Below, one piece after another: positions 1 to 7,402 of a DNA stretch of 16,658 nucleotides. How positions within the stretch are numbered: position 1 is the first letter of the stretch; each line of letters opens with the position of its first letter. Where the stretch lies: NCBI GenBank assembly GCA_002429455.1, contig DIZU01000001.1:1559-18216 (forward strand), in the 5' to 3' direction. The notes beneath the pieces are model-generated. The model made no database searches. It had not been told where the DNA came from and saw only the letters and a program-made list of their open reading frames with translations. A program made the translations under genes and the position numbers. Source of the DNA: Methylotenera sp. UBA6020. Its GTDB lineage: Bacteria > Pseudomonadota > Gammaproteobacteria > Burkholderiales > Methylophilaceae.

Positions 1-462
1 GCCTTCGTGCTGTAATAGCCATTGCTTGACCAACAAGCCATTCTGCTTACCTTGCATAAAACCACCCAAGCCATTTTGGGCAACAACCCGATGGCATGGA
101 ATAACTAATGGTAATGTATTGGCACCACAGGCATTAGCCACGGCGCGTGGGCCTGAGCCTATTTGGCTGGCAATCTGACCATAGGTGCGCGTTTGCCCTT
201 GTGGAATTGCCGCAATGGCTTGCCACACGCGCTGTTGAAAGGCGGTGCCATGTGTATTGAGCGGCAAATTAAATTGAGTCGTTGGCTGCTGCAAGTATTG
301 CGTTATTTGGTCGTACGCCAAGGCGACAAGCGGATGAGCAGATTGATGGTTTGATTGCGACGGTGATTTAGTCAGCAACTCAATGGCAAGTTGATTGCCA
401 TGAACGGTAATTGCCACGGCACCAAACGGCGTGTTGATTAAAGCATCATCATTCGTTGTCAT
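1..462 (-). CDS. ogt: Methylated-DNA--[protein]-cysteine S-methyltransferase (partial, C-terminus off the window)
   Basis: I translated this by hand from the ATG at 462; 154 codons are present and the frame is still open at base 1. The family removes O6-alkyl groups from guanine by transferring them irreversibly to an active-site cysteine. The active-site motif is visible as IPCHRVV, with Cys at about residue 123. Before it come the DNA-binding helix-turn-helix region TRTYGQIASQIG (91-102) and the Arg-finger segment RAVANACGAN (106-115). Residues 1-70 are the poorly conserved N-terminal domain. After the motif, GLGGF (131-135) and the start of the last helix match the family, so only a few residues are missing. 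The neighbouring ATG at 467 hits a stop after one codon and is excluded. No good Shine-Dalgarno sequence is visible. The gene has its own promoter and lies beyond the rplS terminator, so it is probably transcribed alone. Ogt rather than Ada is inferred, because no N-terminal Ada domain is present. Confidence 0.93.
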   Translation of the reverse strand, partial: MTTNDDALINTPFGAVAITVHGNQLAIELLTKSPSQSNHQSAHPLVALAYDQITQYLQQPTTQFNLPLNTHGTAFQQRVWQAIAAIPQGQTRTYGQIASQIGSGPRAVANACGANTLPLVIPCHRVVAQNGLGGFMQGKQNGLLVKQWLLQHEG

Positions 463-503
463 GCCATGATGTTAAACCAAAGCGCACGCTGTGCAAATGT
501 ATG

Positions 504-532
504 TGTATATTAATTTCTTAATTCTCAGGCAA
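504..532 (-). promoter_or_regulatory. Probable sigma70 promoter of ogt
   Basis: On the minus strand a -35 box TTGCCT (532-527) and a -10 box TATACA (509-504) are separated by 17 bases. Transcription would start near 497, leaving an untranslated leader of about 35 bases before the ogt ATG at 462. The boxes sit just past the rplS terminator. This is a consensus match read by eye. Confidence 0.45.
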
Positions 533-534
533 TT

Positions 535-573
535 AAAAAGCCCCAAGAGACTTACATCTTCTTGGGGCTTTTT
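535..573 (-). terminator. Intrinsic terminator after rplS (end of the trmD operon)
   Basis: The arms AAAAAGCCCCAAGA (535-548) and TCTTGGGGCTTTTT (560-573) pair perfectly over 14 bases with an 11-base loop. Read leftward, the GC core is followed by TTTTTAATT, as a rho-independent terminator requires. It begins 26 bases past the rplS stop. A T-run also follows in the plus direction, so it could work both ways. Confidence 0.9.
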
Positions 574-599
574 TAGCGCTTTGCAGCACGGGTCTTATT

Positions 600-995
600 T
601 TAGTCTTTTTCTACTGGTGCCAATACTTCTCTATCACGTGCTACTAATTTTTCTTTAATACGTGCAGATTTACCTGAACGCTCACGTAAGTAATAAAGTT
701 TTGCACGGCGAACATCACCACGACGTTTTACTTCAACACTTGCAATCAATGGTGAGTAAGTTTGGAATGTACGCTCAACACCTTCACCAGATGAAATTTT
801 ACGCACGATGAATGATGAATTTAAGCCGCGGTTACGCTTAGCGATCACAACGCCTTCGTATGACTGCACACGTTTACGCGTACCTTCAACTACGTTTACA
901 CCTACAACTACGGTGTCACCTGGAGCAAAAGAAGGAATCGTTTTGCCTAAACGGGCAATTTCTTCCTCTTCTAACATTTTAATAATATCTGCCAT
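600..995 (-). CDS. rplS: 50S ribosomal protein L19
   Basis: 131 residues, slightly longer than the usual 115-120. L19 sits at the interface of the 30S and 50S subunits. The family pattern is clear throughout: [20 protein letters not shown] (23-42), then [20 protein letters not shown], then [38 protein letters not shown] and a basic end. The last residues, about 115-131 ([16 protein letters not shown]), form a charged tail beyond the core. The start codon is ATG with a purine-rich AAGGG about eight bases upstream. It is the last gene of the rpsP-rimM-trmD-rplS operon, 72 bases after trmD, and is followed by a strong terminator. In E. coli this operon makes far more L19 and S16 than RimM and TrmD. 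Confidence 0.98.
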   Translation of the reverse strand: MADIIKMLEEEEIARLGKTIPSFAPGDTVVVGVNVVEGTRKRVQSYEGVVIAKRNRGLNSSFIVRKISSGEGVERTFQTYSPLIASVEVKRRGDVRRAKLYYLRERSGKSARIKEKLVARDREVLAPVEKD

Positions 996-1067
996 TTTGT
1001 ATCCCTTGCGGGTTCCTTTTAATTATAAAGATGCTTGTTCCTGCGCTAGGATTTACATGATACCTGA

Positions 1068-1814
1068 TTACTCAGACTCAAGTTCTTTGAGCAGCCGTGC
1101 TTCTTCTTTCGTCAACGGCCTTGCGGCCAATAAATCGGGACGTTGATCCCGGGTTCTTTGCAATGACATTTTCAAACGCCACTGTTTAATCTTGGCATGA
1201 TTGCCCGAAAGTAAAACCTCAGGCACTTTCACACTGTTATATTCTTCTGGCCGAGTGTAGTGTGGGCAATCTAACAATCCATCTACAAATGAATCTTCAA
1301 TCGCAGAATCACTATCACCCAAACTGCCCGGCAGTTGCCGCACTATTGCATCTATTAAGGCCATGGCGGGTAACTCACCGCCACTTAACACATAATCACC
1401 AATGGATATTTCTTCGTCCACTTGTGCGTCTATGAGGCGCTGATCGACACCTTCATAACGACTTGCAAGCAACACTAACCCTTGCTTTTTACTTAACTGC
1501 ATCACTTTTTGATGCGTCAGCGGTTTACCCGCTGGTGAGAGATGAATCACCCAACTCTCAACATTTATTGCAGCTTGTGCAATTTTTGCGGCTTGTATGG
1601 CTTGCTCTAATGGTTCGGCCAACATCACCATGCCAGGGCCACCGCCATATGGTCTATCGTCCACTGTTTTATGATTATCACTGGTGAAATCGCGCGGATT
1701 CCATAGTTGCAAATCATAAATACGCTGCTGTAAAGCTCTGCTGGTAATACCATGTTTGGTGACTGCATCAAACATTTCCGGGAAAAGCGTGACTACATCA
1801 AACTTAAAACTCAT
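1068..1814 (-). CDS. trmD: tRNA (guanine-N1-)-methyltransferase TrmD
   Basis: 248 residues, normal family length. TrmD is the SPOUT-class, trefoil-knot enzyme that methylates N1 of G37 next to the anticodon using S-adenosylmethionine, preventing +1 frameshifting. The N-terminal catalytic domain shows YGGGPGMVM (56-64), [11 protein letters not shown] (116-126) and the AdoMet-binding knot segment [14 protein letters not shown] (137-150). [20 protein letters not shown] (173-192) carries the conserved Asp proposed as general base. The C-terminal tRNA-binding domain follows, with [13 protein letters not shown]. It starts at ATG 1814, 19 bases after the rimM stop, without a strong Shine-Dalgarno sequence, which fits low-level translation in this operon. 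Confidence 0.98.
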   Translation of the reverse strand: MSFKFDVVTLFPEMFDAVTKHGITSRALQQRIYDLQLWNPRDFTSDNHKTVDDRPYGGGPGMVMLAEPLEQAIQAAKIAQAAINVESWVIHLSPAGKPLTHQKVMQLSKKQGLVLLASRYEGVDQRLIDAQVDEEISIGDYVLSGGELPAMALIDAIVRQLPGSLGDSDSAIEDSFVDGLLDCPHYTRPEEYNSVKVPEVLLSGNHAKIKQWRLKMSLQRTRDQRPDLLAARPLTKEEARLLKELESE

Positions 1815-1833
1815 GATTAACTAATCGTCATCA

Positions 1834-2406
1834 TTAAAAGTCTGCATCCCAATCGACCAACATTGTTTTGGCATTCAGATCGACTTCAAGCACGACTGCT
1901 GCAGTAAATGGCAGTAATCTTTCCTGTGACTTTTCTTTATCCGCATTTTTTGATGCTACATTTTTCACAGCTTCAGGTTTGACGGCTTCTTGCTTAACGA
2001 CATCAGGCTTTACAACGATGACATCATTCGCACCAGTTTCAAACACATCTACAATCAAACCAAAATCAACATCTTGCAGATTTTTAACGCGCAAACCAAT
2101 CAAATCTGACCAGTAGTATTCGTTCTCTTCGGCTTCAGGCAATTGAGCTCTGGGTACCGCTATTTGCTTGCCTTTGCACGCAAGTGCAGCATCGCGGTCG
2201 TTAATGCCCTCTAACTTCACAACGATTACGTCGTTATGAACCTTGGCTGTTTCAACGACCATTTCACGCCAATCGTCACCTTTGCCCAGCCACCATGTAT
2301 CGTAATCAAAGAGGCCATCAAACGCTTCTGTATCCGGCACTACTTTTAGCCAGCCAAAAACGCCGTAGGGCGCAACTATGCGCCCCATGACTACCATATC
2401 ACTCAT
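1834..2406 (-). CDS. rimM: Ribosome maturation factor RimM (16S rRNA processing), with a repetitive charged insertion
   Basis: 190 residues, somewhat longer than the usual 165-180. RimM helps mature the 16S 3' domain and binds S19. The N-terminal domain is recognisable from MGRIVAPYGVFGWLKVVPDT (7-26) and the KLEGINDRDAALACKGKQIA region (64-83). The PRC-barrel domain follows from YYWSDLIGLRV (97-107) to the end, LVDWDADF. In the barrel, where most homologues go directly from GANDVIVVKP to ERLLPF, there is an extra stretch of about 28 residues (134-161), rich in Lys, Glu and Val and built from pentapeptide repeats such as VVKPD and AVKPE. The start is uncertain: ATG codons at residues 1, 4 and 7 are all possible and none has a convincing Shine-Dalgarno sequence. 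A stable stem-loop ends 11 bases upstream. Confidence 0.95.
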   Translation of the reverse strand: MSDMVVMGRIVAPYGVFGWLKVVPDTEAFDGLFDYDTWWLGKGDDWREMVVETAKVHNDVIVVKLEGINDRDAALACKGKQIAVPRAQLPEAEENEYYWSDLIGLRVKNLQDVDFGLIVDVFETGANDVIVVKPDVVKQEAVKPEAVKNVASKNADKEKSQERLLPFTAAVVLEVDLNAKTMLVDWDADF

Positions 2407-2417
2407 CGCTAAAATGA

Positions 2418-2480
2418 ACGCTTAATAATAATTTCATCGCTTAAGTATAAATCGCTTAAGCAATAATGAAATTTAAGCGT
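2418..2480 (-). promoter_or_regulatory. Intercistronic stem-loop between rpsP and rimM
   Basis: The outer stem pairs ACGCTTAA (2418-2425) with TTAAGCGT (2473-2480), and ATTTCAT (2431-2437) with ATGAAAT (2466-2472). This gives 15 base pairs with a five-base bulge (2426-2430). Inside, GCTTAAG (2439-2445) pairs with CTTAAGC (2455-2461). One outer arm contains the rpsP stop codon and the other ends 11 bases before the rimM ATG, so the structure covers the whole intergenic gap. No T-run follows in the direction of transcription, so a role in translation or mRNA processing is more likely than termination (inference). Confidence 0.55.
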
Positions 2481-2976
2481 CAGCGGCTGGTGTTTCAGCG
2501 GCTTCTACTGGAGCTTCAACCACGGCTGCTTCAGCTGCAGCAGCGGCTTCTGCCTCAGCAGCCTTGGCTGCTTCTGCGGCTTTTTCAGCTTCTGCAGCGG
2601 CTTTAGCATCTGCTTCAGCTTTAGCGGCATCTGCTGCTGCTTTAGCTTTTGCAGCTTCTACTGCAGCAATTTTCGCTTTTGCAGCATCGGCTTTTGCAGC
2701 ATCTTTTGCTTTAGAAGCAATTGCATGCTCAGGGCCTTTAGCGTGAAATTTAACCAAACGTGCAACTGTATCTGACAATTGCGCGCCATTACTTTGCCAG
2801 AAAGTAACACGTTCTTGATCTACACGCAGGGCTTCAGCACCAGCTTTGGCTGATGGATTGTAGAAACCAACACGCTCAATAAAGCGACCATCACGACGAT
2901 TGCGTGAATCAGCTACTACCAAGTTGTAGAAAGGAGTTTTTTTCGCGCCACCACGAGCTAAACGAATAATAACCAT
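2473..2976 (-). CDS. rpsP: 30S ribosomal protein S16 with a long Ala/Lys/Glu-rich C-terminal extension
   Basis: 167 residues, where S16 is normally about 80-100. S16 is a primary-binding protein of the 30S body. The core is at residues 1-82: [20 protein letters not shown], then [20 protein letters not shown] and the [16 protein letters not shown] segment. Residues from about 86 to 167 are almost only Ala, Lys, Glu and Asp, with an AAKA/AAEA rhythm, then a Val/Pro/Ala-rich acidic tail ending in ETPAADA. This part is probably a helical or disordered tail exposed outside the core fold (inference). The start ATG at 2976 is preceded by AAAGAGAA. It is the first gene of the operon and lies downstream of a good promoter. 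A stem-loop overlaps its stop codon. Confidence 0.97.
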   Translation of the reverse strand: MVIIRLARGGAKKTPFYNLVVADSRNRRDGRFIERVGFYNPSAKAGAEALRVDQERVTFWQSNGAQLSDTVARLVKFHAKGPEHAIASKAKDAAKADAAKAKIAAVEAAKAKAAADAAKAEADAKAAAEAEKAAEAAKAAEAEAAAAAEAAVVEAPVEAAETPAADA

Positions 2977-3020
2977 AATCTTTGTTCTCTTTATTGAAAA
3001 TTTATCGCAGAAAGGCGCGG

Positions 3021-3050
3021 ATTTTACGCCAAATGCAGGGGGGTTGGCAA
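3021..3050 (-). promoter_or_regulatory. Probable sigma70 promoter of the rpsP-rimM-trmD-rplS operon
   Basis: On the minus strand, TTGCCA (3050-3045) and TAAAAT (3026-3021) are 18 bases apart. Transcription would begin near 3014, about 38 bases before the rpsP ATG at 2976. The leader is AT-rich. The upstream gene queC ends at 3106 with no visible terminator, so readthrough is also possible. Confidence 0.6.
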
Positions 3051-3105
3051 GTAATTTATATACTTAATGATTGATTCTAGATAATATTTATTTGTACGTA
3101 CTGTT

Positions 3106-3813
3106 TTAAACGTTCACAGGGCTTTTATAACGCGTTGGGTCGGCTAAACCTGCGGCTGCAAAGCCCTCGCGCCTCAAACGGCAGGAGTCACACAGCCCAC
3201 ATGCCTCGCCCTGACTATCCGCCTGATAGCACGAAACTGTCATCGCATAATCTACCCCTAGCGTGGTACCTAAGCTCACAATTTGCGCCTTCGTCATATC
3301 AATCAGTGGCGCATGTATGGTAATGGTGTGGCCTTCCACTGCACTTTTGGTGGCCAGGTTCGCCATATCCTGGAATGCTTTGACATATTCACCGCGACAA
3401 TCTGGATAGCCAGAATAATCGAGCGCGTTGACGCCGATAAAAATATCTTGGCTCTGCAACACCTCTGCCCAAGCTAAAGCCAACGATAACATGATGGTGT
3501 TGCGCGCCGGCACGTAAGTAATCGGAATGCCTACCGTAGCGCTTTCTGGCACAGCAATCGCATCATCTGTCAGCGCTGAACCGCCGAATAGAGATAAATC
3601 CAGCTGGGCTGTTTTGTGCGCAGCGGCACCCATAATGGCCGCTACATTTTTAGCGGCGTGCAGTTCGGCAATATGGCGCTGATGGTAGTCTAAACTTAAG
3701 CAATAGCAAGCAAAGCCTTGCTGGCGCGCGATGGCGAGCACCGTGGCAGAATCCAGGCCACCAGACAGTAAAACTACGGCTTTTTTGTTTTTAGTAAAAA
3801 TTGACTCACTCAT
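3106..3813 (-). CDS. queC: 7-cyano-7-deazaguanine synthase QueC
   Basis: 235 residues, normal for the family. QueC converts 7-carboxy-7-deazaguanine to preQ0 using ammonia and ATP, an early step of queuosine synthesis for tRNA wobble position 34. The ATP-pyrophosphatase loop is SGGLDSAT (17-24). [13 protein letters not shown] (100-112) and [14 protein letters not shown] (127-140) are QueC signatures. The C-terminal zinc site is formed by Cys195, Cys205, Cys208 and Cys211, with the spacing C-x9-C-x2-C-x2-C. It starts nine bases after the queE stop, so the two genes form an operon that performs consecutive reactions. No queD is present in the window. Confidence 0.98.
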   Translation of the reverse strand: MSESIFTKNKKAVVLLSGGLDSATVLAIARQQGFACYCLSLDYHQRHIAELHAAKNVAAIMGAAAHKTAQLDLSLFGGSALTDDAIAVPESATVGIPITYVPARNTIMLSLALAWAEVLQSQDIFIGVNALDYSGYPDCRGEYVKAFQDMANLATKSAVEGHTITIHAPLIDMTKAQIVSLGTTLGVDYAMTVSCYQADSQGEACGLCDSCRLRREGFAAAGLADPTRYKSPVNV

Positions 3814-3822
3814 TTTGTCTTA

Positions 3823-4461
3823 TCACTTCCCTGCAACCTCGCCCCACAATATTTTATGTAACTGCACTTGCATACGCACAGGCAACTTATCGGCCAGCAC
3901 CCAGTTGGCTAGCTCTGTTGGGTTTACTTGACCATATACGGGTGAAAATAACACTGTGCACTTGTCGGCAAGGTGATGGATCGCTAATATCTCTTTCGCC
4001 CATTCGTAATCGGCACGATCACACAACACAAACTTTACTTCATCGGTGTTTTTAAGATGCGCTAAATTGCCCCAGATATTATTTTCGACTTCACCAGAGC
4101 CCGGCGTTTTAACATCCAGTATCACCGATACACGAATATCTACCGGGCTAGTATCAATGGCGCCACCTGTTTCTAACGATACGCTGTAGCCTGCATCACA
4201 TAGATTTTTCAACAATACATGGCAATCTTTTTGTGCCAGCGGTTCGCCGCCGGTGACGGTAATGTATCGGGTGCCATGTTCTGCCACCTGCGCCAAAATA
4301 TCAGCAATTTCCATATTACTGCCGCCATTAAAGGCATAAGCAGTGTCGCAATACACGCAGCGCATTGGGCAGCCGGTGAGGCGCACAAACACCGTGGGCA
4401 AGCCCACACGTGAAGACTCGCCTTGTAGTGAGTGGAAAATTTCGTGAATTTTTAGTTTCAT
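3823..4461 (-). CDS. queE: 7-carboxy-7-deazaguanine synthase QueE (radical SAM)
   Basis: 212 residues. QueE rearranges 6-carboxy-tetrahydropterin to 7-carboxy-7-deazaguanine, the substrate of QueC encoded directly after it. The radical-SAM 4Fe-4S motif is Cys31-x3-Cys35-x2-Cys38 (CPMRCVYC). The N-terminal signature is EIFHSLQGESSRVGLPTVFV (7-26), and the SAM-binding TGGEPL is at 70-75. The family also shows LETGG (116-120) and DVKTPGSGE. The ATG at 4461 gives the standard N-terminus (MKLKIHEIFHSLQGE). The cpoB terminator ends only 22 bases upstream, so its promoter must overlap that hairpin, lie further upstream, or be replaced by readthrough. Confidence 0.97.
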   Translation of the reverse strand: MKLKIHEIFHSLQGESSRVGLPTVFVRLTGCPMRCVYCDTAYAFNGGSNMEIADILAQVAEHGTRYITVTGGEPLAQKDCHVLLKNLCDAGYSVSLETGGAIDTSPVDIRVSVILDVKTPGSGEVENNIWGNLAHLKNTDEVKFVLCDRADYEWAKEILAIHHLADKCTVLFSPVYGQVNPTELANWVLADKLPVRMQVQLHKILWGEVAGK

Positions 4462-4483
4462 TTGATGCTTAACTTACTATAAA

Positions 4484-4517
4484 AAAATAGCGCCAACATA
4501 ATTATCGGCGCTATTTT
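4484..4517 (-). terminator. Intrinsic terminator after cpoB (end of the ruv-tol-pal series)
   Basis: The arms AAAATAGCGCC (4484-4494) and GGCGCTATTTT (4507-4517) are fully complementary, with a 12-base loop. Read leftward, the GGCGC core is followed by TATTTTTTTATAG. It lies 40 bases past the cpoB stop and just before queE, separating the two transcription units. Confidence 0.88.
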
Positions 4518-4556
4518 AACTTAAAACCAGTTAAGTTGATGTTTTTACAATGAGTC

Positions 4557-5411
4557 TTACTTTATCGCCTCTAATGCCTTCAGACGTTTTTGTGCCGTTG
4601 GTGTCACTTCACTATTGGGGAATTTTGCAATTAAATCACGCAAAGTTTTTTTAGCATTTGGGACCAAGCCAAGTTGAATCTGACTGTTTGCCATATTAAA
4701 CATAGCATCCGGTACTTTAGGGTTATCTGGGTGCATATCCAACAATTTTTGTTGGGTGGCAATCGCAGATTTATAGTTCTTTAATGCAAATTGTGAATAG
4801 CCTAAGCCATATTTGGCCTCTGGTGCCAAGGTGCTATTAGGATAGTCTTTTAAGAACTTATCATAAGCATTAAAGGCATCTTTATGCTTAGATTCTTTTG
4901 ACAAACCATTCGCCAGTTCTAGCAGTTGGTACTCCTGTGTATTCTTACTGGGTGCCGACGGGGTAGCTACTGCTGCCTCTGCCGCCGCTGGCGTTTGCCC
5001 TGTTGCCGCTGGTATTGCGCTACTTTCCAGCTTACGCAAACGCGCATCGGTATCGCCATATAAATCTTTTTGTCGCTGCTGTGTGGCATCAATGTTATGA
5101 CTCGCCACTTCTAGCTCTCCTTTAAGTCGCGCGATCTCTTGTTTCAGAACTTCATTTTGGTTTTGCATATCCGCCAAAACCTGACCTTTGGTAATAGCCT
5201 CAATGGCTAAGACCCGCTGCTCTAGGGCTTGCTGGCCTTTTTTCAAGTCGGTCAACGCTGCTTGTGAAGCCTGATTCTGGCTCTGCATAATCGCTTCTAT
5301 TTCCAGTATTTTTTTACGCGCCTCTTTATCATCAAATAAGGCCGCGTGACTAACCACTGCAAACAGTTGCGTTGTTAAAAGTAGGCTAGCCAGAATCAGT
5401 TTTTTCATCAT
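4557..5411 (-). CDS. cpoB: Cell division coordinator CpoB (YbgF), Tol-Pal system TPR protein
   Basis: 284 residues. CpoB is periplasmic; in E. coli it links peptidoglycan synthase PBP1B and the Tol complex during constriction. A signal peptide is visible (MMKKLILASLLLTTQLFAVV..., likely cleavage after SHA at 23). Next come a trimerising coiled coil of about 27-125, rich in Gln, Glu and Lys, and an Ala/Pro/Thr linker (130-155). The C-terminal TPR domain has three units: QEYQLLELANGLSKESKHKDA, LAPEAKYGLGYSQFALKNYKSA and VPDAMFNMANSQIQLGL. It is the last gene of the tol-pal group, 65 bases after pal, with a terminator behind it. Either of the two initial ATG codons may start translation; the Shine-Dalgarno sequence is weak. 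Confidence 0.95.
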   Translation of the reverse strand: MMKKLILASLLLTTQLFAVVSHAALFDDKEARKKILEIEAIMQSQNQASQAALTDLKKGQQALEQRVLAIEAITKGQVLADMQNQNEVLKQEIARLKGELEVASHNIDATQQRQKDLYGDTDARLRKLESSAIPAATGQTPAAAEAAVATPSAPSKNTQEYQLLELANGLSKESKHKDAFNAYDKFLKDYPNSTLAPEAKYGLGYSQFALKNYKSAIATQQKLLDMHPDNPKVPDAMFNMANSQIQLGLVPNAKKTLRDLIAKFPNSEVTPTAQKRLKALEAIK

Positions 5412-5418
5412 ATCTATC

Positions 5419-5456
5419 TTTATATATTCCGGGAGAAATCGCTATTTATATATTCC
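5419..5456. repeat. 12-bp direct repeat in the pal-cpoB gap
   Basis: TTTATATATTCC occurs at 5419-5430 and again at 5445-5456, a 26-base period. The copies are followed by GGG and CG respectively, so CGGGA and TCCCG can also pair across the interval. It lies directly in front of the cpoB start, where a ribosome-binding site would be expected. Function unknown. Confidence 0.5.
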
Positions 5457-5476
5457 CGTAAAAATTGCTTTCGTAA

Positions 5477-6043
5477 TTATTCGTTTTCGTAAACAATATC
5501 TACGCGACGGTTCGTCTTAAAGCATGCCTCGTCAGCGCAGTTAGTATTGGCTTTTTCTTTACCAAAGCTTACTGTTTCAATTTGCTTGTCTTGCACACCT
5601 AACAGGTTGAGCGATTTTTTCACAGCAACGGAACGTCGTTGACCTAATGATAAATTGTACTCACGCGTACCGCGATCATCGGTATTGCCTTGCAAGATCA
5701 TTTTTGCGTTACCATTGGCTAACAAATATTTTGCATGCGCTTCAATCATTGGGCGAAACTCAGCTTTAACCGCATCACTATCAAAATCAAAATAAATATT
5801 GCGTTTAGATAGAATGTTGCTTGGGTCTTTTAATGGGTTATTGCCGCTAGCAACAGTATTGCTGTCAATCGCCACTTCTTTGATACCGGAAGTATCCGCA
5901 CCGTTACCGGTTGTCGATTTAGGCGTAGTTTGCGTTGCCGGGCTTTTGTCCACCACTGCCGCTGGTTTGTCTGTCATCGGCGTGCTTTTACAAGCGGACA
6001 ATACCAATGCAAGTACTAAGCCACTTAATAATTTTTTATTCAT
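5477..6043 (-). CDS. pal: Peptidoglycan-associated lipoprotein Pal
   Basis: 188 residues. Pal is an outer-membrane lipoprotein that binds peptidoglycan and TolB and is moved to the division site by TolQRA. The lipobox is LSAC, with the lipidated Cys at 18 after a hydrophobic signal (LLSGLVLALVL). A Thr/Ala-rich linker runs from 19 to about 75. The OmpA-like domain spans about 80-188: NIYFDFDSD (82-90), LQGNTDDRGTREYNLSLGQRR (118-138, including the diaminopimelate-binding residues) and TNRRVDIVYENE. Two cysteines, 169 and 174, lie just before the final NRR motif, where E. coli Pal has none; they could form a periplasmic disulfide (inference). A strong Shine-Dalgarno AGGAGAG precedes the ATG by five bases. 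Confidence 0.97.
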   Translation of the reverse strand: MNKKLLSGLVLALVLSACKSTPMTDKPAAVVDKSPATQTTPKSTTGNGADTSGIKEVAIDSNTVASGNNPLKDPSNILSKRNIYFDFDSDAVKAEFRPMIEAHAKYLLANGNAKMILQGNTDDRGTREYNLSLGQRRSVAVKKSLNLLGVQDKQIETVSFGKEKANTNCADEACFKTNRRVDIVYENE

Positions 6044-6106
6044 ATTTCTCTCCTTTAATGATGCTTAAAATTAGCATAAATCAACTTAACAACTACTGTT
6101 AAAACC

Positions 6107-7402
6107 TTAATTGAGCAGTGGGCCCCAAGCAGGCTCACGCACGTCACCGCCAGATTCACTCAAACGTTGCTTCACACGTCCGTCTGACGATACTGCCGCT
6201 AAAGCGCCACGCCCACCTACTCGGGTGGCGTATAGAATCAAGCGGCCGTTAGGTGCAAAGCTTGGTGATTCATCCTGCGCACCTTCGCTTAACAACTGCA
6301 CTTGCCCGTTACTTAAATCTTGCAATGCAACACGGAATTTACCTCCGTCATTGCGTATCATCGCCAGCGATTTTCCATCAGGTGAAAAACGTGGGCTCAG
6401 ATTATAGCTGCCTTCAAAAGTAACGCGCTGCGCTTCACCGCCAATGGAGGACACTTTGTAAATTTGTGGCTTGCCGCCACGATCTGAACTAAAGTATATC
6501 CACTTAGCATCCGGTGACCAAGTTGGCTCGGTATCGATAGCACTGCTTTTTGTCAGTTGCTTCAGTCCTGTACCATCAGCATTGATGGTATATACCTGTG
6601 AGTTGGCGCCATAAGTGAGCACGATCGCCAGTTTGCTGCCATCTGGCGACCAGGCAGGGGCACTGTTATTGCCCTTAAAGTTTGCCAGTGTCAGGCGCTG
6701 ACCGGTCATCAGCGATTGCACAAAAATAATCGGTTTTTTCTTTTCAAACGATACATAAGCAAGCTTGCTGCCATCAGGAGACCAGGCCGGTGAAATGATC
6801 GGCTCGTTTGAAGACACCACCGTTTGCGGATTCACGCCATCGGCATCTGCCACCTGCAAAGCATAGCGCCCTTTGGCCTTATTGATATAAGCAATGCGGC
6901 TCGCAAAAATGCCCACTTCGCCGGTCAATTTTTGATAAATGACATCGGCGATCTTATGCGCGGTTGTTCGGAGCTGGCTTGGCGCAATGTTATATTCCAT
7001 GCCGGCCAATTGCGTTTGTTTCAGCACGTCAGCCAATTTGAAAGTTACTTTGAGGCGATTACCAGCTAACGCTTCAACATTACCCACCGCCATTGCCTGC
7101 GCTTGCAGAGCCGCCCATTCTGCGTATTTAATTTGTGCGGTATCAATGGGACGATTCACTACGCCACCGGTTTCTAACACACGAAACAAACCACTGCGGC
7201 GTAAGTCTGCGCCAATAATACTGCTGATGTTTTCTTGGGCACTCACATTGCCAGTTTGGCCAAATGGCACGATAGCGATGGGGACTTGCTGTGCACTACC
7301 GCCGCTAATCTCAATTTCCAAGGCGGCATTGGCAACTGAAGTTATGAATAAAACTGTAAAAAATATCGTTAATCTAGGAAATATTAATCTGGGTATATTC
7401 AT
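6107..7402 (-). CDS. tolB: Tol-Pal system periplasmic protein TolB
   Basis: 431 residues, normal length. TolB is a periplasmic protein that cycles between TolA and Pal. The signal peptide covers about 1-26 (a hydrophobic core LTIFFTVLFITSV, then ANA). The N-terminal alpha/beta domain (about 30-165) includes IAIVPFGQTG and the SGLFRV segment. The C-terminal six-bladed beta-propeller is marked by repeats with SPDGSKLAYVS, SPDGSKLAIVL, SPDAKWIYFSSDRGGKPQIY, SPDGKSLAMI and APNGRLILYAT. The 117-base gap to tolA is the longest in the tol group; no convincing promoter was found there. The ATG choice gives a proper signal peptide, though the Shine-Dalgarno sequence is poor. Confidence 0.98.
   Translation of the reverse strand: MNIPRLIFPRLTIFFTVLFITSVANAALEIEISGGSAQQVPIAIVPFGQTGNVSAQENISSIIGADLRRSGLFRVLETGGVVNRPIDTAQIKYAEWAALQAQAMAVGNVEALAGNRLKVTFKLADVLKQTQLAGMEYNIAPSQLRTTAHKIADVIYQKLTGEVGIFASRIAYINKAKGRYALQVADADGVNPQTVVSSNEPIISPAWSPDGSKLAYVSFEKKKPIIFVQSLMTGQRLTLANFKGNNSAPAWSPDGSKLAIVLTYGANSQVYTINADGTGLKQLTKSSAIDTEPTWSPDAKWIYFSSDRGGKPQIYKVSSIGGEAQRVTFEGSYNLSPRFSPDGKSLAMIRNDGGKFRVALQDLSNGQVQLLSEGAQDESPSFAPNGRLILYATRVGGRGALAAVSSDGRVKQRLSESGGDVREPAWGPLLN

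Noticed and set aside
163..354. Plus-strand small reading frame at the left end
   Set aside because: It lies inside ogt on the opposite strand, where the PCHRV-containing frame is clearly the coding one.
2561..2720. Possible tandem DNA repeat in the RpsP tail
   Set aside because: The amino acid rhythm is repetitive but the codons vary, and no exact unit repeats in register.
2564..2746. Ala/Ser-rich plus-strand reading frame
   Set aside because: It is the antisense reading of the GC-rich Ala codons of the RpsP tail, with no ribosome-binding site.
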